Source: Desulfobacula sp.
Lineage (GTDB): Bacteria; Desulfobacterota; Desulfobacteria; Desulfobacterales; Desulfobacteraceae
DNA length: 64,000 nucleotides
Direction: 5' to 3'
NCBI GenBank assembly: GCA_013792075.1
Contig: VMSR01000095.1
Span: 23,463 to 87,462 of the forward strand
Every line of letters begins with the position of its first letter. The first letter of the stretch is position 1. The translations under genes were made by a program, and so were the position numbers. The notes beneath the pieces were generated by a model, which saw only the letters and a list, made by a program, of their open reading frames with translations, made no database searches and had not been told where the DNA came from. Positions 16,400 to 24,770 of this stretch are shown one piece after another.

Positions 16400-17436
16400 T
16401 TGAAAAAACACCTGTCTAAACTTTTAATACTTTTATTTGTAATACTCTTGATGATTTCATCGGGAACCACACTGTTTATTCAAATCACCGGATCTCAGTT
16501 TGATCCCATCCAAAAAATTCAAGAGTTACAATCCCAGAATCGCCGGGATGAGGCACTTGACCTGGTTCAATTCTATGAAGAAAACAACACCATTGATCCT
16601 CAAAAGTTAAAAGAACTCAAAGAGGGCCTTGAATACACTCTTGCTGAGAAATTCAAATCAATTGTGGATGGTGCCATAACAGGAAGAGTCTACGACACAT
16701 TTTCAGGGATTGGTGCCATAGGATCTGACCTTACTTTATATGGTGATATCCGGGATCTTGGGATACAATCCTGGCGATATTTAAGGGATGAAAAAACAGA
16801 TGTAATCGTTGCTGTTTTGTCCGGCATCGGTATCATTCTTTCAGCTAAACCATTCGCTGATGTCATTGCATCTTACGTGAAAAATACGGTAAAATATCTC
16901 CGAAATTTTTCAATGATTAATCATGGCGGCATCCTTCAAAAATTATTAAAAGGAAAGCTTACCCTGGAAGAATCAAAGCTGGTTTTCAACCTGTTAAAAA
17001 AAACGAATGGTCTATCCCCCGCACCACAGCAATTCTATCCCATATCCGCAGCATAAAACATCTTGAATCAGCCGCAGAAATAATCACAAAATTTAAGGGT
17101 GCCGGCAGAGCTTTTATCAGTCTTACAGGAGAGGTAGGGATATCCTTATATTCAACCATCCCAAAATCGCTAAGAGCTATATATTTAAAAGGGTTCTTAA
17201 AGAACCCTATAGCATTTGCAGGACTCACCAGGTCGCATTTCATCATCCATACTTTAAAGATTTTAAAGAAGTATTCCCTATCCGGGGTGATGGTGCCAAT
17301 TATGGGATTGTTTCTCATCCTATCTTTATTCCCGCCATATGTAACAGCAGTGATTTTCATTTTATCTGCCGGATATCTGGCGTTTATCATATCAAGAAAA
17401 CTCAAATCAAAAACAGGAGGACAAAAAGTATGTTGA
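16400..17436 (+). CDS. membrane protein read in two frames (-1 shift at an A8 run)
   Basis: TTG 16400 after AAAAAAGGAAAAACGCC starts a 201-codon part with a signal/membrane segment at the N-terminus. Zero-frame reading stops at 17054-17056. In the -1 frame the sequence continues open from the A-run (16996-17003) for 144 further codons to TGA 17434-17436, adding two hydrophobic segments (VMVPIMGLFLILSLF and VTAVIFILSAGYLAFII). The joined product would be 345 residues. The heptamer A AAA AAA (16996-17002) is a classic slippery site. The -1 frame overlaps the ssb start by seven bases, with the ssb ribosome binding site AGGAGG inside it, as expected for a real coupled gene. It could be programmed frameshifting, a mutation or a sequencing error. 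Function unknown. Confidence 0.6.
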
Positions 17437-17771
17437 ATCAAACTGTATTAACCGGCAACTTAGGCCAGGACCCTGAAGTATTCTTTACATCCGAAGGGAA
17501 CCCTATCGCTAAGTTTTCACTGGCATTCAGGGCATCCAAAAAGAAAACAGCATGGATCAAAGTCGTTTGTTTTGGACGTCTGGCAGAGATCACTGAAAAG
17601 TATCTGCATTCCGGAGCAAGAGTCGGGATTATCGGAACCCTGGATGAAAACACATGGGAAACAGATGAAGGGGTTAAGAAAAGCTCATTTCAATTAATCT
17701 GCAATTCCCTGGAGTTCATCAAAACAGACAGGAGGGGTTTTGAAAACGATGAAGACGGAACCCCGTTTTAA
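17430..17771 (+). CDS. ssb: single-stranded DNA-binding protein
   Basis: 113 residues, an OB-fold SSB. NQTVLTGNLGQDPEVFFT at the N-terminus, WIKVVCFGRLAE in the middle and RVGIIGTLDENTW are typical family segments. The end DEDGTPF keeps the acidic-hydrophobic tip used to recruit partner enzymes, although the linker is very short (typical chromosomal SSBs have about 160-180 residues). A short element-borne SSB next to a recombination module is common in integrative elements and phages. The start overlaps the previous gene, RBS AGGAGGACAAAAAGT. Confidence 0.92.
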   Translation: MLNQTVLTGNLGQDPEVFFTSEGNPIAKFSLAFRASKKKTAWIKVVCFGRLAEITEKYLHSGARVGIIGTLDENTWETDEGVKKSSFQLICNSLEFIKTDRRGFENDEDGTPF

Positions 17772-17800
17772 ATAACCATTAAATATCAGGAGAAATCACA

Positions 17801-18799
17801 ATGACCGCAAAAGAAATTCAAGCAAGAAACATGAAAGCTGACCAGTTAAAGGTTCTGCAGAGCGAAGACGGACAATTCTTTGTGGAGAGCAGCAAGGGTA
17901 AGATCCTCTATAATATTGTAATGGCTGAAAACTTCAAGTCATGCACCTGCGGAGATTACGCCAAGAACCATAAAACAGATCCTGCATTTGTCTGCAAGCA
18001 TATCCTGGCTGTTGAAAACTCAGCCCCTGGTGAGGATGTTGAATCTGCCAAATTCCTGGAAAAGAATATTCCAAAGCTCAAAGAGGGGTTTATTAAAAAC
18101 ATTAAGGGAAAGGATTTTGTTTTGTACGCCGGGGTATTGGATCTTGCCAATCAAAGGGGATTATTGAAGCTTGAAGTCCAGCTGATCCAGTTCCCGACAA
18201 AAGAAAACGGGCATGAAGCCATCTGTCGTGCTGTGGCTGAAGGTAAAAGCGGAGAAGTCTTCTCAGATATCGGGGATGCAAATCCAACCAACTGCACTGA
18301 AATGATTTCAAAACATTTGATCCGGATGGCCAGCACCCGTGCCAAAGGTCGAGCACTCAGGGATATGTGCAACATTGGTATTGCCTGTCTTGAAGAACTC
18401 AGTGACCTGGATGATGTGATTGGTTCCGGATCTGCTAAAAAGGTTGTCCAGAAACCTCCGGCAACTCCGGCAACAGCGACTAAACCAAAACCTGCAGCAC
18501 CTAAAAAGGAAATCGAAGAAAAGAAACCTGAGCCCAAAGCAGAAAAAGCACCCCAGCCCGCTGCAAAGGTAACTCCAACAGCAGAAGTCCCAAATGAGAC
18601 TAAAGCAAAGGAAGGAAACCAGGACACACCTTCCATGAGTGAAGCCCAGCAGCGTGCCATTTACAATTTGAGCCGGCGCCGGGGTATCTCGATTGAAGAC
18701 CTGGGGAATCTGGTCATGGAAGATTTTGGCACCACGCTAGAGAAATTATCTTCTGCAGATGCCTCAACTTTTATCAGGACACTCCAGCAAGCAGCTTAA
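17801..18799 (+). CDS. SWIM zinc-finger protein, likely recombination/annealing factor
   Basis: 332 residues. Residues 45-70 contain CTCGDYAKNHKT...CKH, a SWIM-type CxCx(n)CxH zinc site. A central globular region holds HLIRMASTRAKGRALRD, seen in phage ssDNA-annealing or replication-associated proteins. A long Ala/Pro/Lys/Glu linker (about 205-265) leads to a C-terminal helical domain (MSEAQQRAIYNLSRRRGI to STFIRTLQQAA) that is shared by several phage recombination proteins. With ssb upstream and a RecB-like nuclease downstream, the arrangement resembles the ssb-annealing protein-exonuclease modules of SXT-type elements. Function by context, not by a catalytic motif. Confidence 0.65.
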   Translation: MTAKEIQARNMKADQLKVLQSEDGQFFVESSKGKILYNIVMAENFKSCTCGDYAKNHKTDPAFVCKHILAVENSAPGEDVESAKFLEKNIPKLKEGFIKNIKGKDFVLYAGVLDLANQRGLLKLEVQLIQFPTKENGHEAICRAVAEGKSGEVFSDIGDANPTNCTEMISKHLIRMASTRAKGRALRDMCNIGIACLEELSDLDDVIGSGSAKKVVQKPPATPATATKPKPAAPKKEIEEKKPEPKAEKAPQPAAKVTPTAEVPNETKAKEGNQDTPSMSEAQQRAIYNLSRRRGISIEDLGNLVMEDFGTTLEKLSSADASTFIRTLQQAA

Positions 18800-18821
18800 A
18801 CATTAATCAATTACAATTCGT

Positions 18822-18869
18822 AAGGGGATAAGGTTCACTGAGCATGGGTGGATCTTATCCCTTTTTTTA
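18822..18869 (+). terminator. rho-independent terminator before the nuclease gene
   Basis: AAGGGGATAAG pairs with CTTATCCCTTTTTTT around a loop of about 21 bases. It is directly followed by TATGGAGGG, the ribosome binding site of the next gene. Confidence 0.8.
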
Positions 18870-18884
18870 TGGAGGGCACTTATA

Positions 18885-19697
18885 ATGGTTTTAAGTGAAC
18901 TGAGACAAACAGAGCATTTAAGCGCCAGCAGTATTGGCACTTATGTGGAATGCTCTCTGCTGTATAAATTCTCAAAAATAGACAAGATCCCCATGGAACA
19001 AAAATCAGATGCTATGGAGTTCGGTTCTGCAATCCATGGAACCCTGGAGGAGTATTACCTGGAAAAAATGATGGGTGAGATATTGCTGCTCAAGGATATC
19101 CACGAAACCTTTGAAAAGATATGGACAAGGATCGCTGAAAACAAAATTGACATTGGATATTCCAAAGATCATGACTTCAAATCCATGGCGCTTATGGGTA
19201 AGGATCTTCTGACCATCTGGTACAATAAACTTCCCAGTGACAGCTATCGTATTCTCGGGATCGAAGAGGCATTCAGCTTTTATCTGCCCGGTATTCCCAT
19301 CCCGTTCATCGGCGCCATAGATCTTATTGAAGAAGATCCATCCGGAACAATCATTGTGACGGACCATAAAACTTCAGCAAGGGCCTATTCAATTGACGAA
19401 GTTGACCAGAACCAACAGCTTACTTTATATCAAATGGCTGTGCGTGACAAAGGCTTCAGGGATCGTGAAATATTATTGAAGTTTGACACCCTGATTAAAA
19501 CCAAAACCCCGAAGTTTGAGCAGTATTGGACCACCCGTTCTGAACTGGATGAGCATAGATTGATTCGAAAAGCTGTCCAGGTATGGGATGGAATTTCTAA
19601 GCAGGTTTTCATCCCCAACGACACATCATGGAAATGTAAGAACTGTTCATACAAGACCGCCTGTAATGAATGGTTCAATGAAAGGAGTGCAGCATGA
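18885..19697 (+). CDS. RecB/Cas4-like PD-(D/E)XK nuclease
   Basis: 270 residues. LSASSIGTYVECSLLYKF, then FGSAIHGTLEEYY (His of motif I), then GAIDLIEEDPSGTIIVTDHKT (Asp and D.K, motifs II/III) and QQLTLYQMA (motif with QL..Y) define a PDDEXK_1 exonuclease. Cysteine 23 and three C-terminal cysteines (WKCKNCSYKTACNEW) can bind an iron-sulfur cluster as in Cas4/AddB. It lies in one operon with a 97-residue protein and a UvrD-like helicase, each overlapping by four bases, so it probably forms a nuclease-helicase pair for recombination or end processing. Confidence 0.87.
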   Translation: MVLSELRQTEHLSASSIGTYVECSLLYKFSKIDKIPMEQKSDAMEFGSAIHGTLEEYYLEKMMGEILLLKDIHETFEKIWTRIAENKIDIGYSKDHDFKSMALMGKDLLTIWYNKLPSDSYRILGIEEAFSFYLPGIPIPFIGAIDLIEEDPSGTIIVTDHKTSARAYSIDEVDQNQQLTLYQMAVRDKGFRDREILLKFDTLIKTKTPKFEQYWTTRSELDEHRLIRKAVQVWDGISKQVFIPNDTSWKCKNCSYKTACNEWFNERSAA

Positions 19698-19987
19698 GCA
19701 AACAAGAAATTAGTGCTATCCAGGATTTTTTGACCATAACCAAGGAAGATGAAAACAGAAAGCACCAGATTGTGAATATTGAATTAATGTTACGGTGCCA
19801 TCCCCCTTCTGCAGTTATCAACTTTCTCAATGGCCTTCATGGAGAATATGCCAAAAAGCTGCAAAAAATCATCCGGGAAGATAGAACCTCATCCAGCTTG
19901 AATAAAATTGTGGCAACGAAATTCAGGATCAAGATGGCAATCAACTGCATCAAAAATGCGCATAAACAAGGAGGGCAGGCAGCATGA
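19694..19987 (+). CDS. 97-residue unrecognised protein between nuclease and helicase
   Basis: A helical, basic protein (MSKQEISAIQDFLT at the start, KMAINCIKNAHKQGG near the end). Its start overlaps the nuclease stop as ATGA, and its stop overlaps the helicase start as ATGA. The tight coupling implies production in fixed ratio with both. It may be a small adaptor or DNA-binding subunit. No known domain seen. Confidence 0.6.
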   Translation: MSKQEISAIQDFLTITKEDENRKHQIVNIELMLRCHPPSAVINFLNGLHGEYAKKLQKIIREDRTSSSLNKIVATKFRIKMAINCIKNAHKQGGQAA

Positions 19988-21843
19988 ACAATCTGACACC
20001 TGAACAGTTAAAAGCTGCAGAATCAAGAAACAGTATTGTTGCAGTAATAGCAGTGCCGGGTTCTGGCAAGACAAAAACAATGATGGAACGAATTGGCATC
20101 CTGGTCAATCAACATGGGATCTCGCCGGAAAACATTCTCGGGTTAACCTTTACCAAAAATGCGGCAGATGAAATGAAACACCGCCTGGTGGAAGTGCTGG
20201 GGGATCGATCAGCAAGGGTCCACTTATCCACCATTCATTCTTTCTGTTATTACCTGTTAAAAAGAGAAGGGTTTGTCTTTGAAATCGTTTCTGGAAAAGA
20301 GCAGCTGATCCTAATCAAAGAGGTCATGAAACAATTGAAAATAAAGGATCTGACCATTGGAACCGTACTTCGGGAAATCTCTCTTGCAAAGAATAATCTG
20401 ATTGATGCACAGGATTTCAAAGAATTGTTTGAAGGTGATAAATCCATGATGAAGGTTGCCGAGATTTACAGGCTCTATGATGAAATCAAATTCAAAAAGA
20501 TGCTTCTGGATTTTGATGACCTTCTCATTCAAAGTTATAGCTTGCTAAGGGATGATGAAAAAATCAGGGATAAGTACCAGGAGATGTTCAACAGCATTTT
20601 GATTGATGAATTCCAGGACACCAACCCTTGTCAGCTAAGCCTGTTAAAGCTTCTCATCAAAGAAAACCAGGAAAATTCAAGCTTCTGGGTATGCGGGGAT
20701 GACCACCAGAGTATTTATGGATTCGCCGGCGCCAGCGTGGGAAACATTCTGAATTTTAAAACCATGTTTCCCATGTCAGAGCAGTTTATCCTTGAGTTAA
20801 ACTTCAGATCCACAAAAAAAATAGTACAGGCCTGTTCAAATCTGGCCCAGCATTTCAAACGACAGATTCCCAAAGATTTTAAAACCAATAATATAGAAGG
20901 AGATAGTGTTATCGTTCTGGAAAGTTCCAGTGAAATGACAGAGGCAATGGTTCTGGTAAGTGAAATCACCGACCTGGTTGAACGAAAGGGATATGCCTAC
21001 AAGGAGATCGCTGTTTTATACCGGGCCAATTTTCAATCCCTGTATCCTGAAGAAGCATTCCTTCAAAACAAGATCCCTTTCTATATCCATGGGGGCCAGA
21101 ACTTCTATACCCGGCGTGAAGTTAAAATCCTCCTTGACTATCTTAGGGTGATCCAGGACCCAGATTCCGATGAGGGAGATGATAGCCTTCTGAATATACT
21201 CAACGCACCCGTTCGATATATTTCAAACAAATCCAAAGCTGAGTTAAAAGAGTTCTGTGACAAAAAGGGTATTCATCTGTACCAGGGATTAAAAGAAACC
21301 CGGTTTGATACCCCCTTTATCCGGAAAAACATCAGGGAGTTTATTAACTTCATGGACCCTTTAATTGAGGGGGTTGATACTTTTGGGCCATCAGAGTTAC
21401 TGAAGCTGCTGAGAAACAATCTGGATTATGACAGATTCATTGTAGACGAAGATATGCCGAGCCCGGATGATATTGTGATCGAGAATTTAAATCACCTTCA
21501 GCTATCAGCGGCCCGGTACAATGATATCAAATCATTCCTGAAATACACCGATACCTTTGAAGACAGCAAAACCAGCCAGAATAAAGAAGGGGTGTCTCTC
21601 ATGACCATCCACAAATCAAAGGGCCTGGAGTTTAAAATTGTATTTCTTATTGGAATGGTTGAAGGCTTATTGCCCAGCGCCAAGGGGAATATCGAGGAAG
21701 AAAGGAGAATATGCTTTGTGGCTATTTCAAGGGCTATGGAACTGTTATTCTTATCCTATCCCCTTTCCTACCTGGGCCAAGTTTCTAAAAAATCAATCTT
21801 CATTGATGAGATCCTGGGCCATATAAATCCTGAAGACAAGTAG
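19984..21843 (+). CDS. UvrD/Rep-family superfamily 1A helicase
   Basis: 619 residues. Motif Ia-type VIAVPGSGKTKTMMERIG (Walker A, about residue 22), LGLTFTKNAADEM, motif II LIDEFQDTNPCQL, motif III VCGDDHQSIYGFAGA, motif IV/V LMTIHKSKGLEFKIVFLIG and motif VI CFVAISRAMELLFL are all present. A 3'-5' DNA helicase is expected. It is shorter than chromosomal UvrD (about 720) and lacks the C-terminal tail. Being coupled to the RecB-like nuclease gene, it may act with it as a nuclease-helicase pair. The gene is complete and clear. Confidence 0.93.
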   Translation: MNNLTPEQLKAAESRNSIVAVIAVPGSGKTKTMMERIGILVNQHGISPENILGLTFTKNAADEMKHRLVEVLGDRSARVHLSTIHSFCYYLLKREGFVFEIVSGKEQLILIKEVMKQLKIKDLTIGTVLREISLAKNNLIDAQDFKELFEGDKSMMKVAEIYRLYDEIKFKKMLLDFDDLLIQSYSLLRDDEKIRDKYQEMFNSILIDEFQDTNPCQLSLLKLLIKENQENSSFWVCGDDHQSIYGFAGASVGNILNFKTMFPMSEQFILELNFRSTKKIVQACSNLAQHFKRQIPKDFKTNNIEGDSVIVLESSSEMTEAMVLVSEITDLVERKGYAYKEIAVLYRANFQSLYPEEAFLQNKIPFYIHGGQNFYTRREVKILLDYLRVIQDPDSDEGDDSLLNILNAPVRYISNKSKAELKEFCDKKGIHLYQGLKETRFDTPFIRKNIREFINFMDPLIEGVDTFGPSELLKLLRNNLDYDRFIVDEDMPSPDDIVIENLNHLQLSAARYNDIKSFLKYTDTFEDSKTSQNKEGVSLMTIHKSKGLEFKIVFLIGMVEGLLPSAKGNIEEERRICFVAISRAMELLFLSYPLSYLGQVSKKSIFIDEILGHINPEDK

Positions 21844-21878
21844 ACCTATCGTTTATTCGAGCAAATTTACCTCAAATT

Positions 21879-21901
21879 TTAACCTGGCGTGAACAGGTTA
21901 A
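21879..21901 (+). terminator. palindromic hairpin after the helicase gene
   Basis: TTAACCTG pairs perfectly with CAGGTTAA around GCGTGAA. No T-run follows, so it may be an RNA-stability hairpin, a protein site or a weak terminator. Confidence 0.4.
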
Positions 21902-21948
21902 CCCCTATAACGAAAAATCAAAACAACCATGAAAGGAGATAAAAAAGT

Positions 21949-22434
21949 ATGAATTTTGAAATTATTCATTTCCGGAATGCCGAAAACATTTTGGAATCAA
22001 AAAACATGATCCATGATGTAACCATTACCTGTGAATACCTGCTTGATTGTCTGGCAGGCACTGCTTATCGAAGAGAAATACTCCGTGATGCTTTAGATGC
22101 CATGGGATGGAGAGAGGAACACGTGAGCCTGAACATTTTGCCGGGACGACGATATATGTATAAAGGTGTTAAGGGGAAAATCGCCATGGATGGAAATTTT
22201 TCTTCTTATGAATATCTCCACACAGGACTTCTCAGATTGCAGCTGGGATATGACAAAGGAACGGTTGAATCCGGCATATTGCTTTTGACTTCTGCCCGCA
22301 GTGAAAAAAGTCCATACGGAAGCACTCTGGATATGCTTGAGGATGAAATGCGCATGCTGTTTCCAACGATTTCTCTTCCAGTTTCAATCTGTCTTTTTGA
22401 TCTGGGCGAACCTACTATTCCAGAAGACAACTGA
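21949..22434 (+). CDS. BglII-like restriction-fold protein (candidate)
   Basis: 161 residues, ATG 21949 behind GAAAGGAGATAAAAAAGT. The central part (about residues 85-135) reads YEYLHTGLLRLQLGYDKG, then TVESGILLLTS. This resembles the long helix followed by a strand with G-I/V-L-L in BglII-type restriction endonuclease-like proteins that act on DNA in mobile elements. The catalytic acidic residues expected before this block are not obvious (GKIAMDGNFSSY). An inactive or diverged nuclease fold is possible. Otherwise the protein is unrecognised. Confidence 0.45.
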   Translation: MNFEIIHFRNAENILESKNMIHDVTITCEYLLDCLAGTAYRREILRDALDAMGWREEHVSLNILPGRRYMYKGVKGKIAMDGNFSSYEYLHTGLLRLQLGYDKGTVESGILLLTSARSEKSPYGSTLDMLEDEMRMLFPTISLPVSICLFDLGEPTIPEDN

Positions 22435-22462
22435 AATATTTCAATCAAAGGAGAAACAAACT

Positions 22463-22654
22463 ATGGCGTATCCGTTTAAACCTTTAAGCACCGAAAAGTT
22501 GAAAAAGGCGTTTAAAAGAATGGTAGAACGAAACTGTCGATCTCAAGATACAAACCAGTGCCTTAAGAAACCTTCTGGCAAAAAAGCAGGAAACAAACTG
22601 TGCTGTCCTGCACGGATACTGGAGACCTGGGGACAGAGAGTGATAAATCATTAG
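22463..22654 (+). CDS. 63-residue Cys-containing basic protein
   Basis: ATG 22463 follows CAAAGGAGAAACAAACT at good spacing. The product is short and basic with cysteines at about 27, 35, 49 and 50 (RNCR, QCLKK, KLCCPAR). Such a pattern could bind zinc, but no domain is recognised. It lies in the same direction as its neighbours, 28 bases behind the restriction-fold candidate. Its codon composition looks coding but the evidence is modest. Confidence 0.45.
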   Translation: MAYPFKPLSTEKLKKAFKRMVERNCRSQDTNQCLKKPSGKKAGNKLCCPARILETWGQRVINH

Positions 22655-22765
22655 CCCCATATTATAACAGAAACAAACTTGAACCATTTTTAATTCCTCA
22701 GCAAGAATCCCATCTGTCAACAGTTTCCAACTAAAATCAAAAAAATTGTAACAGAATCAAACTAC

Positions 22766-22858
22766 CCAGGAGCCACCCGTCCGCTTTTATGGATATGCAC
22801 CCTGTAGAGTCGTCAGGGAGAATATAATATGCCTGGGGGTGAAAGGTATATCTCCTGG
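22766..22858 (+). ncRNA. candidate structured RNA upstream of the DUF932 gene
   Basis: A 93-base stretch folds as nested stems: CCAGGAG (22766-22772) with CTCCTGG (22852-22858), a 7-bp perfect closing helix; CACCC (22774-22778) with GGGTG (22837-22841); CCCTG (22800-22804) with CAGGG (22814-22818). It lies in a 330-base stretch with no gene, about 130 bases before the DUF932 gene and before a terminator. It may be a cis-regulatory RNA or a small RNA. It matches no class I can name. Confidence 0.4.
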
Positions 22859-22932
22859 AAACAAACACAAAATATTTTCAATCAATTAAATTCGCAGGCG
22901 CCTGAGAATGAATCTTGTGAATTGTCAGAATG

Positions 22933-22955
22933 AAACGCCGAGGTTGGCGTTTTTT
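22933..22955 (+). terminator. short rho-independent terminator before the DUF932 gene
   Basis: AACGCC pairs with GGCGTTTTTT. It is followed by the strong ribosome binding site GAAGGAGG of the next gene (start 22987). Confidence 0.7.
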
Positions 22956-22986
22956 AAGAAACAAACCCATGAAGGAGGATAAAACC

Positions 22987-23913
22987 ATGCAGCATGAAAC
23001 CACCCTTGAAAAAATTTATGATCAAGTGGATGCAATGTCCGCTAATTGTATTGATCAAAATGTCAATGTACCCGAAATAGAATTTGACAGCCTTGATTTG
23101 ATGAGGATCGCTGGAGAATCCCATACGGTAAGACCTGTGGCCCAGAGATCCATTTCAAACAGATTGGGAATCCCCTACAATTATTTGAAAAAATGCCCCC
23201 AGGATATCCAGGCGGATAATTTGAATTACTGGATCAAACATGAAAAGAATACCCAGCTGTTTTTTAGATTCGATGGGGATGATGTAAGAGCGGTATTCAC
23301 TCAAAAATATGTTCCAGTGGACAATTTTGAGATTTTTGAACGACTTGATTCTTTGGGATATAAACCTGAAACAATCGTCCAGTGCTCTCTTGACCCTGAA
23401 TTCATGAGCTTGAGCATACCTGACGGGCCCAGATCTTTTGATATCAATGGGGATAAGTTTACCCCGGGAATCTCTATTTCTAATTCTGAAGTGGGATTGG
23501 CCAGTTTGAGCATATCTGCGTTTGTCTTGCGCCTGATCTGTACCAATGGACTTATATCCAAGTCCGATGTTTCTACATCATACCGCCATGTATCCACCAA
23601 GATTCTGGAAGAATTTCCCAATGTCCTGGAGAAAGTATCTGCTGAGCTTGGCAACAAAAGGGATCTGTTCAAAATATCCATGGATTCTGCTGTGAATAAT
23701 CCTGATTCATCCATGGCAAGTTTCAACAGGCAATTTCAATTAAACAAAGTGGAGCAGGAAGCTGTTGAATGGGGATGGGCCCATGATGTCGGGAATACCA
23801 TGTTCCATGTAATCCAGGCTTATACCAAAGGTTCCCAGTACAAGGATCTATCTGCTGAGTCCAGTTTCAAACTTCAGAGGACCGGTGGGAATATTCTGGC
23901 AATGGTCAATTAA
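22987..23913 (+). CDS. DUF932-family phage/plasmid-like protein
   Basis: 308 residues, ATG 22987 after GAAGGAGGATAAAACC, chosen over earlier in-frame codons because of that site. AQRSISNRLGIPYNYL, AVFTQKYVPVDNFEIF, FTPGISISNSEVGLASL and LRLICTNGLI are typical of the DUF932 (TIGR03299-like) family, widespread on plasmids, phages and ICEs and of unknown biochemical role. It supports the mobile nature of this region. The last codons GCAATGGTCAATTAA are repeated at 24186-24200, behind the next gene. Confidence 0.82.
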   Translation: MQHETTLEKIYDQVDAMSANCIDQNVNVPEIEFDSLDLMRIAGESHTVRPVAQRSISNRLGIPYNYLKKCPQDIQADNLNYWIKHEKNTQLFFRFDGDDVRAVFTQKYVPVDNFEIFERLDSLGYKPETIVQCSLDPEFMSLSIPDGPRSFDINGDKFTPGISISNSEVGLASLSISAFVLRLICTNGLISKSDVSTSYRHVSTKILEEFPNVLEKVSAELGNKRDLFKISMDSAVNNPDSSMASFNRQFQLNKVEQEAVEWGWAHDVGNTMFHVIQAYTKGSQYKDLSAESSFKLQRTGGNILAMVN

Positions 23914-23939
23914 TCATTTGTTTTAAAGGAGAATTATTT

Positions 23940-24182
23940 ATGGGATTGATACATTGTATGGAATTGGATTTCAGTCAAATTCCTGAAATCTCAAATGGTA
24001 TAGTAAAAAAAGATTCTTTCTTTGATGAAGTGCCAACATTGAATCAGAAAAATCTGGAAAAATGGGCAGAATCAAAATTCGAGTTTAAAATCAAAATTGA
24101 ACATGAATGGTATCTCGGTTCATTTTACAATGATGATTCTCGAATCAATGAAGTTTCTTTATCATTTTCAAAATTTCAATAA
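23940..24182 (+). CDS. 80-residue unrecognised protein
   Basis: ATG 23940 after TTTTAAAGGAGAATTATTT. The protein is acidic (QIPEISNGIVKKDSFF, later IKIEHEWYLGSFYND) without a known domain. It is bounded on both sides by the same 16 bases GGCAATGGTCAATTAA (23898-23913 and 24185-24200), so it may have been inserted into, or duplicated together with, the end of the DUF932 gene. It probably has a minor accessory role. Confidence 0.5.
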   Translation: MGLIHCMELDFSQIPEISNGIVKKDSFFDEVPTLNQKNLEKWAESKFEFKIKIEHEWYLGSFYNDDSRINEVSLSFSKFQ

Positions 24183-24191
24183 ATGGCAATG

Positions 24192-24297
24192 GTCAATTAA
24201 ACAAACCGCTGTTCACAATTTAATAAACCCCTCTTTGAATGATCATTGAGGGGTTTTCATTTCTATGAGGATTTAAAAGTATGGATACTGAACAATT
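24192..24297 (+). repeat. duplicated leader, copy A (with terminator hairpin)
   Basis: Bases 24192-24297 match 24771-24851. GTCAATTAAACAAAC is followed by GCxGTTCxCAATTTAATAAA, CTTTGAAT, then AGGATTTAAAAGTATGGA and the first codons of the following gene, including GAACAATT. Copy A contains an extra hairpin that copy B lacks. The leaders precede two unrelated genes. Confidence 0.75.
24225..24258 (+). terminator. rho-independent terminator inside leader copy A
   Basis: AACCCCTC pairs with GAGGGGTTTT around TTTGAATGATCATT. It is absent from copy B at 24771-24851, where the corresponding sequence is interrupted after ATTTGAATA. Confidence 0.75.
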
Positions 24298-24757
24298 TGT
24301 GATCACGAAAGAAACCTTAAAAAGATATTCCCAAAATTTATTATTTAATCGTATGCACGGTCTTACTGACAAAGACGTTTTAATTGCAAACCGGATGCAT
24401 GATTTAATTTTAAATTCCAGGGATAAATCAAGACCGACTCCTGGTGATATTATTGTCTGTTGTTCGGACCAAATCAGCTATGAATATGGTCACTTAAATA
24501 CAGACATAAAAACCGAATACTGCTCTATTTGTACCCAAGCATATACACCCTTTGTCTTTGATGATCTTGATATGCCTTATTTTTCAACCTCCGGGGGTTA
24601 CTGGATATCTGAAACAGATCCCAAAATGTTTGAATACATAGGTGAAAGGAAAAAGTTGTTTTGCACATGGGGTCATGATGGTGCATGCGCTGGAGGAGCG
24701 GTTTATTTCGAAGTCCTGGTCAATGCGTGGAAACTTTATCGAGAAGATATCTATTAA
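24281..24757 (+). CDS. DUF4121-like protein
   Basis: 158 residues, start ATG 24281 behind TGAGGATTTAAAAGT. PRPTPGDIIVCCSD-like beginning, CSICTQAYTPFVF, YFSTSGGYWIS, FCTWGHDGACAGGAVYFEV. This combination of GGYW and WGH.GA...GA.YF matches what is annotated as DUF4121 in mobile elements; I hold that family name loosely. Cysteine pairs (CSIC) and the H-D could bind a metal. Function unknown. Preceded by a terminator within a leader that is duplicated before the RadC-like gene. Confidence 0.55.
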   Translation: MDTEQFVITKETLKRYSQNLLFNRMHGLTDKDVLIANRMHDLILNSRDKSRPTPGDIIVCCSDQISYEYGHLNTDIKTEYCSICTQAYTPFVFDDLDMPYFSTSGGYWISETDPKMFEYIGERKKLFCTWGHDGACAGGAVYFEVLVNAWKLYREDIY

Positions 24758-24770
24758 TGAAATCGCTTAC

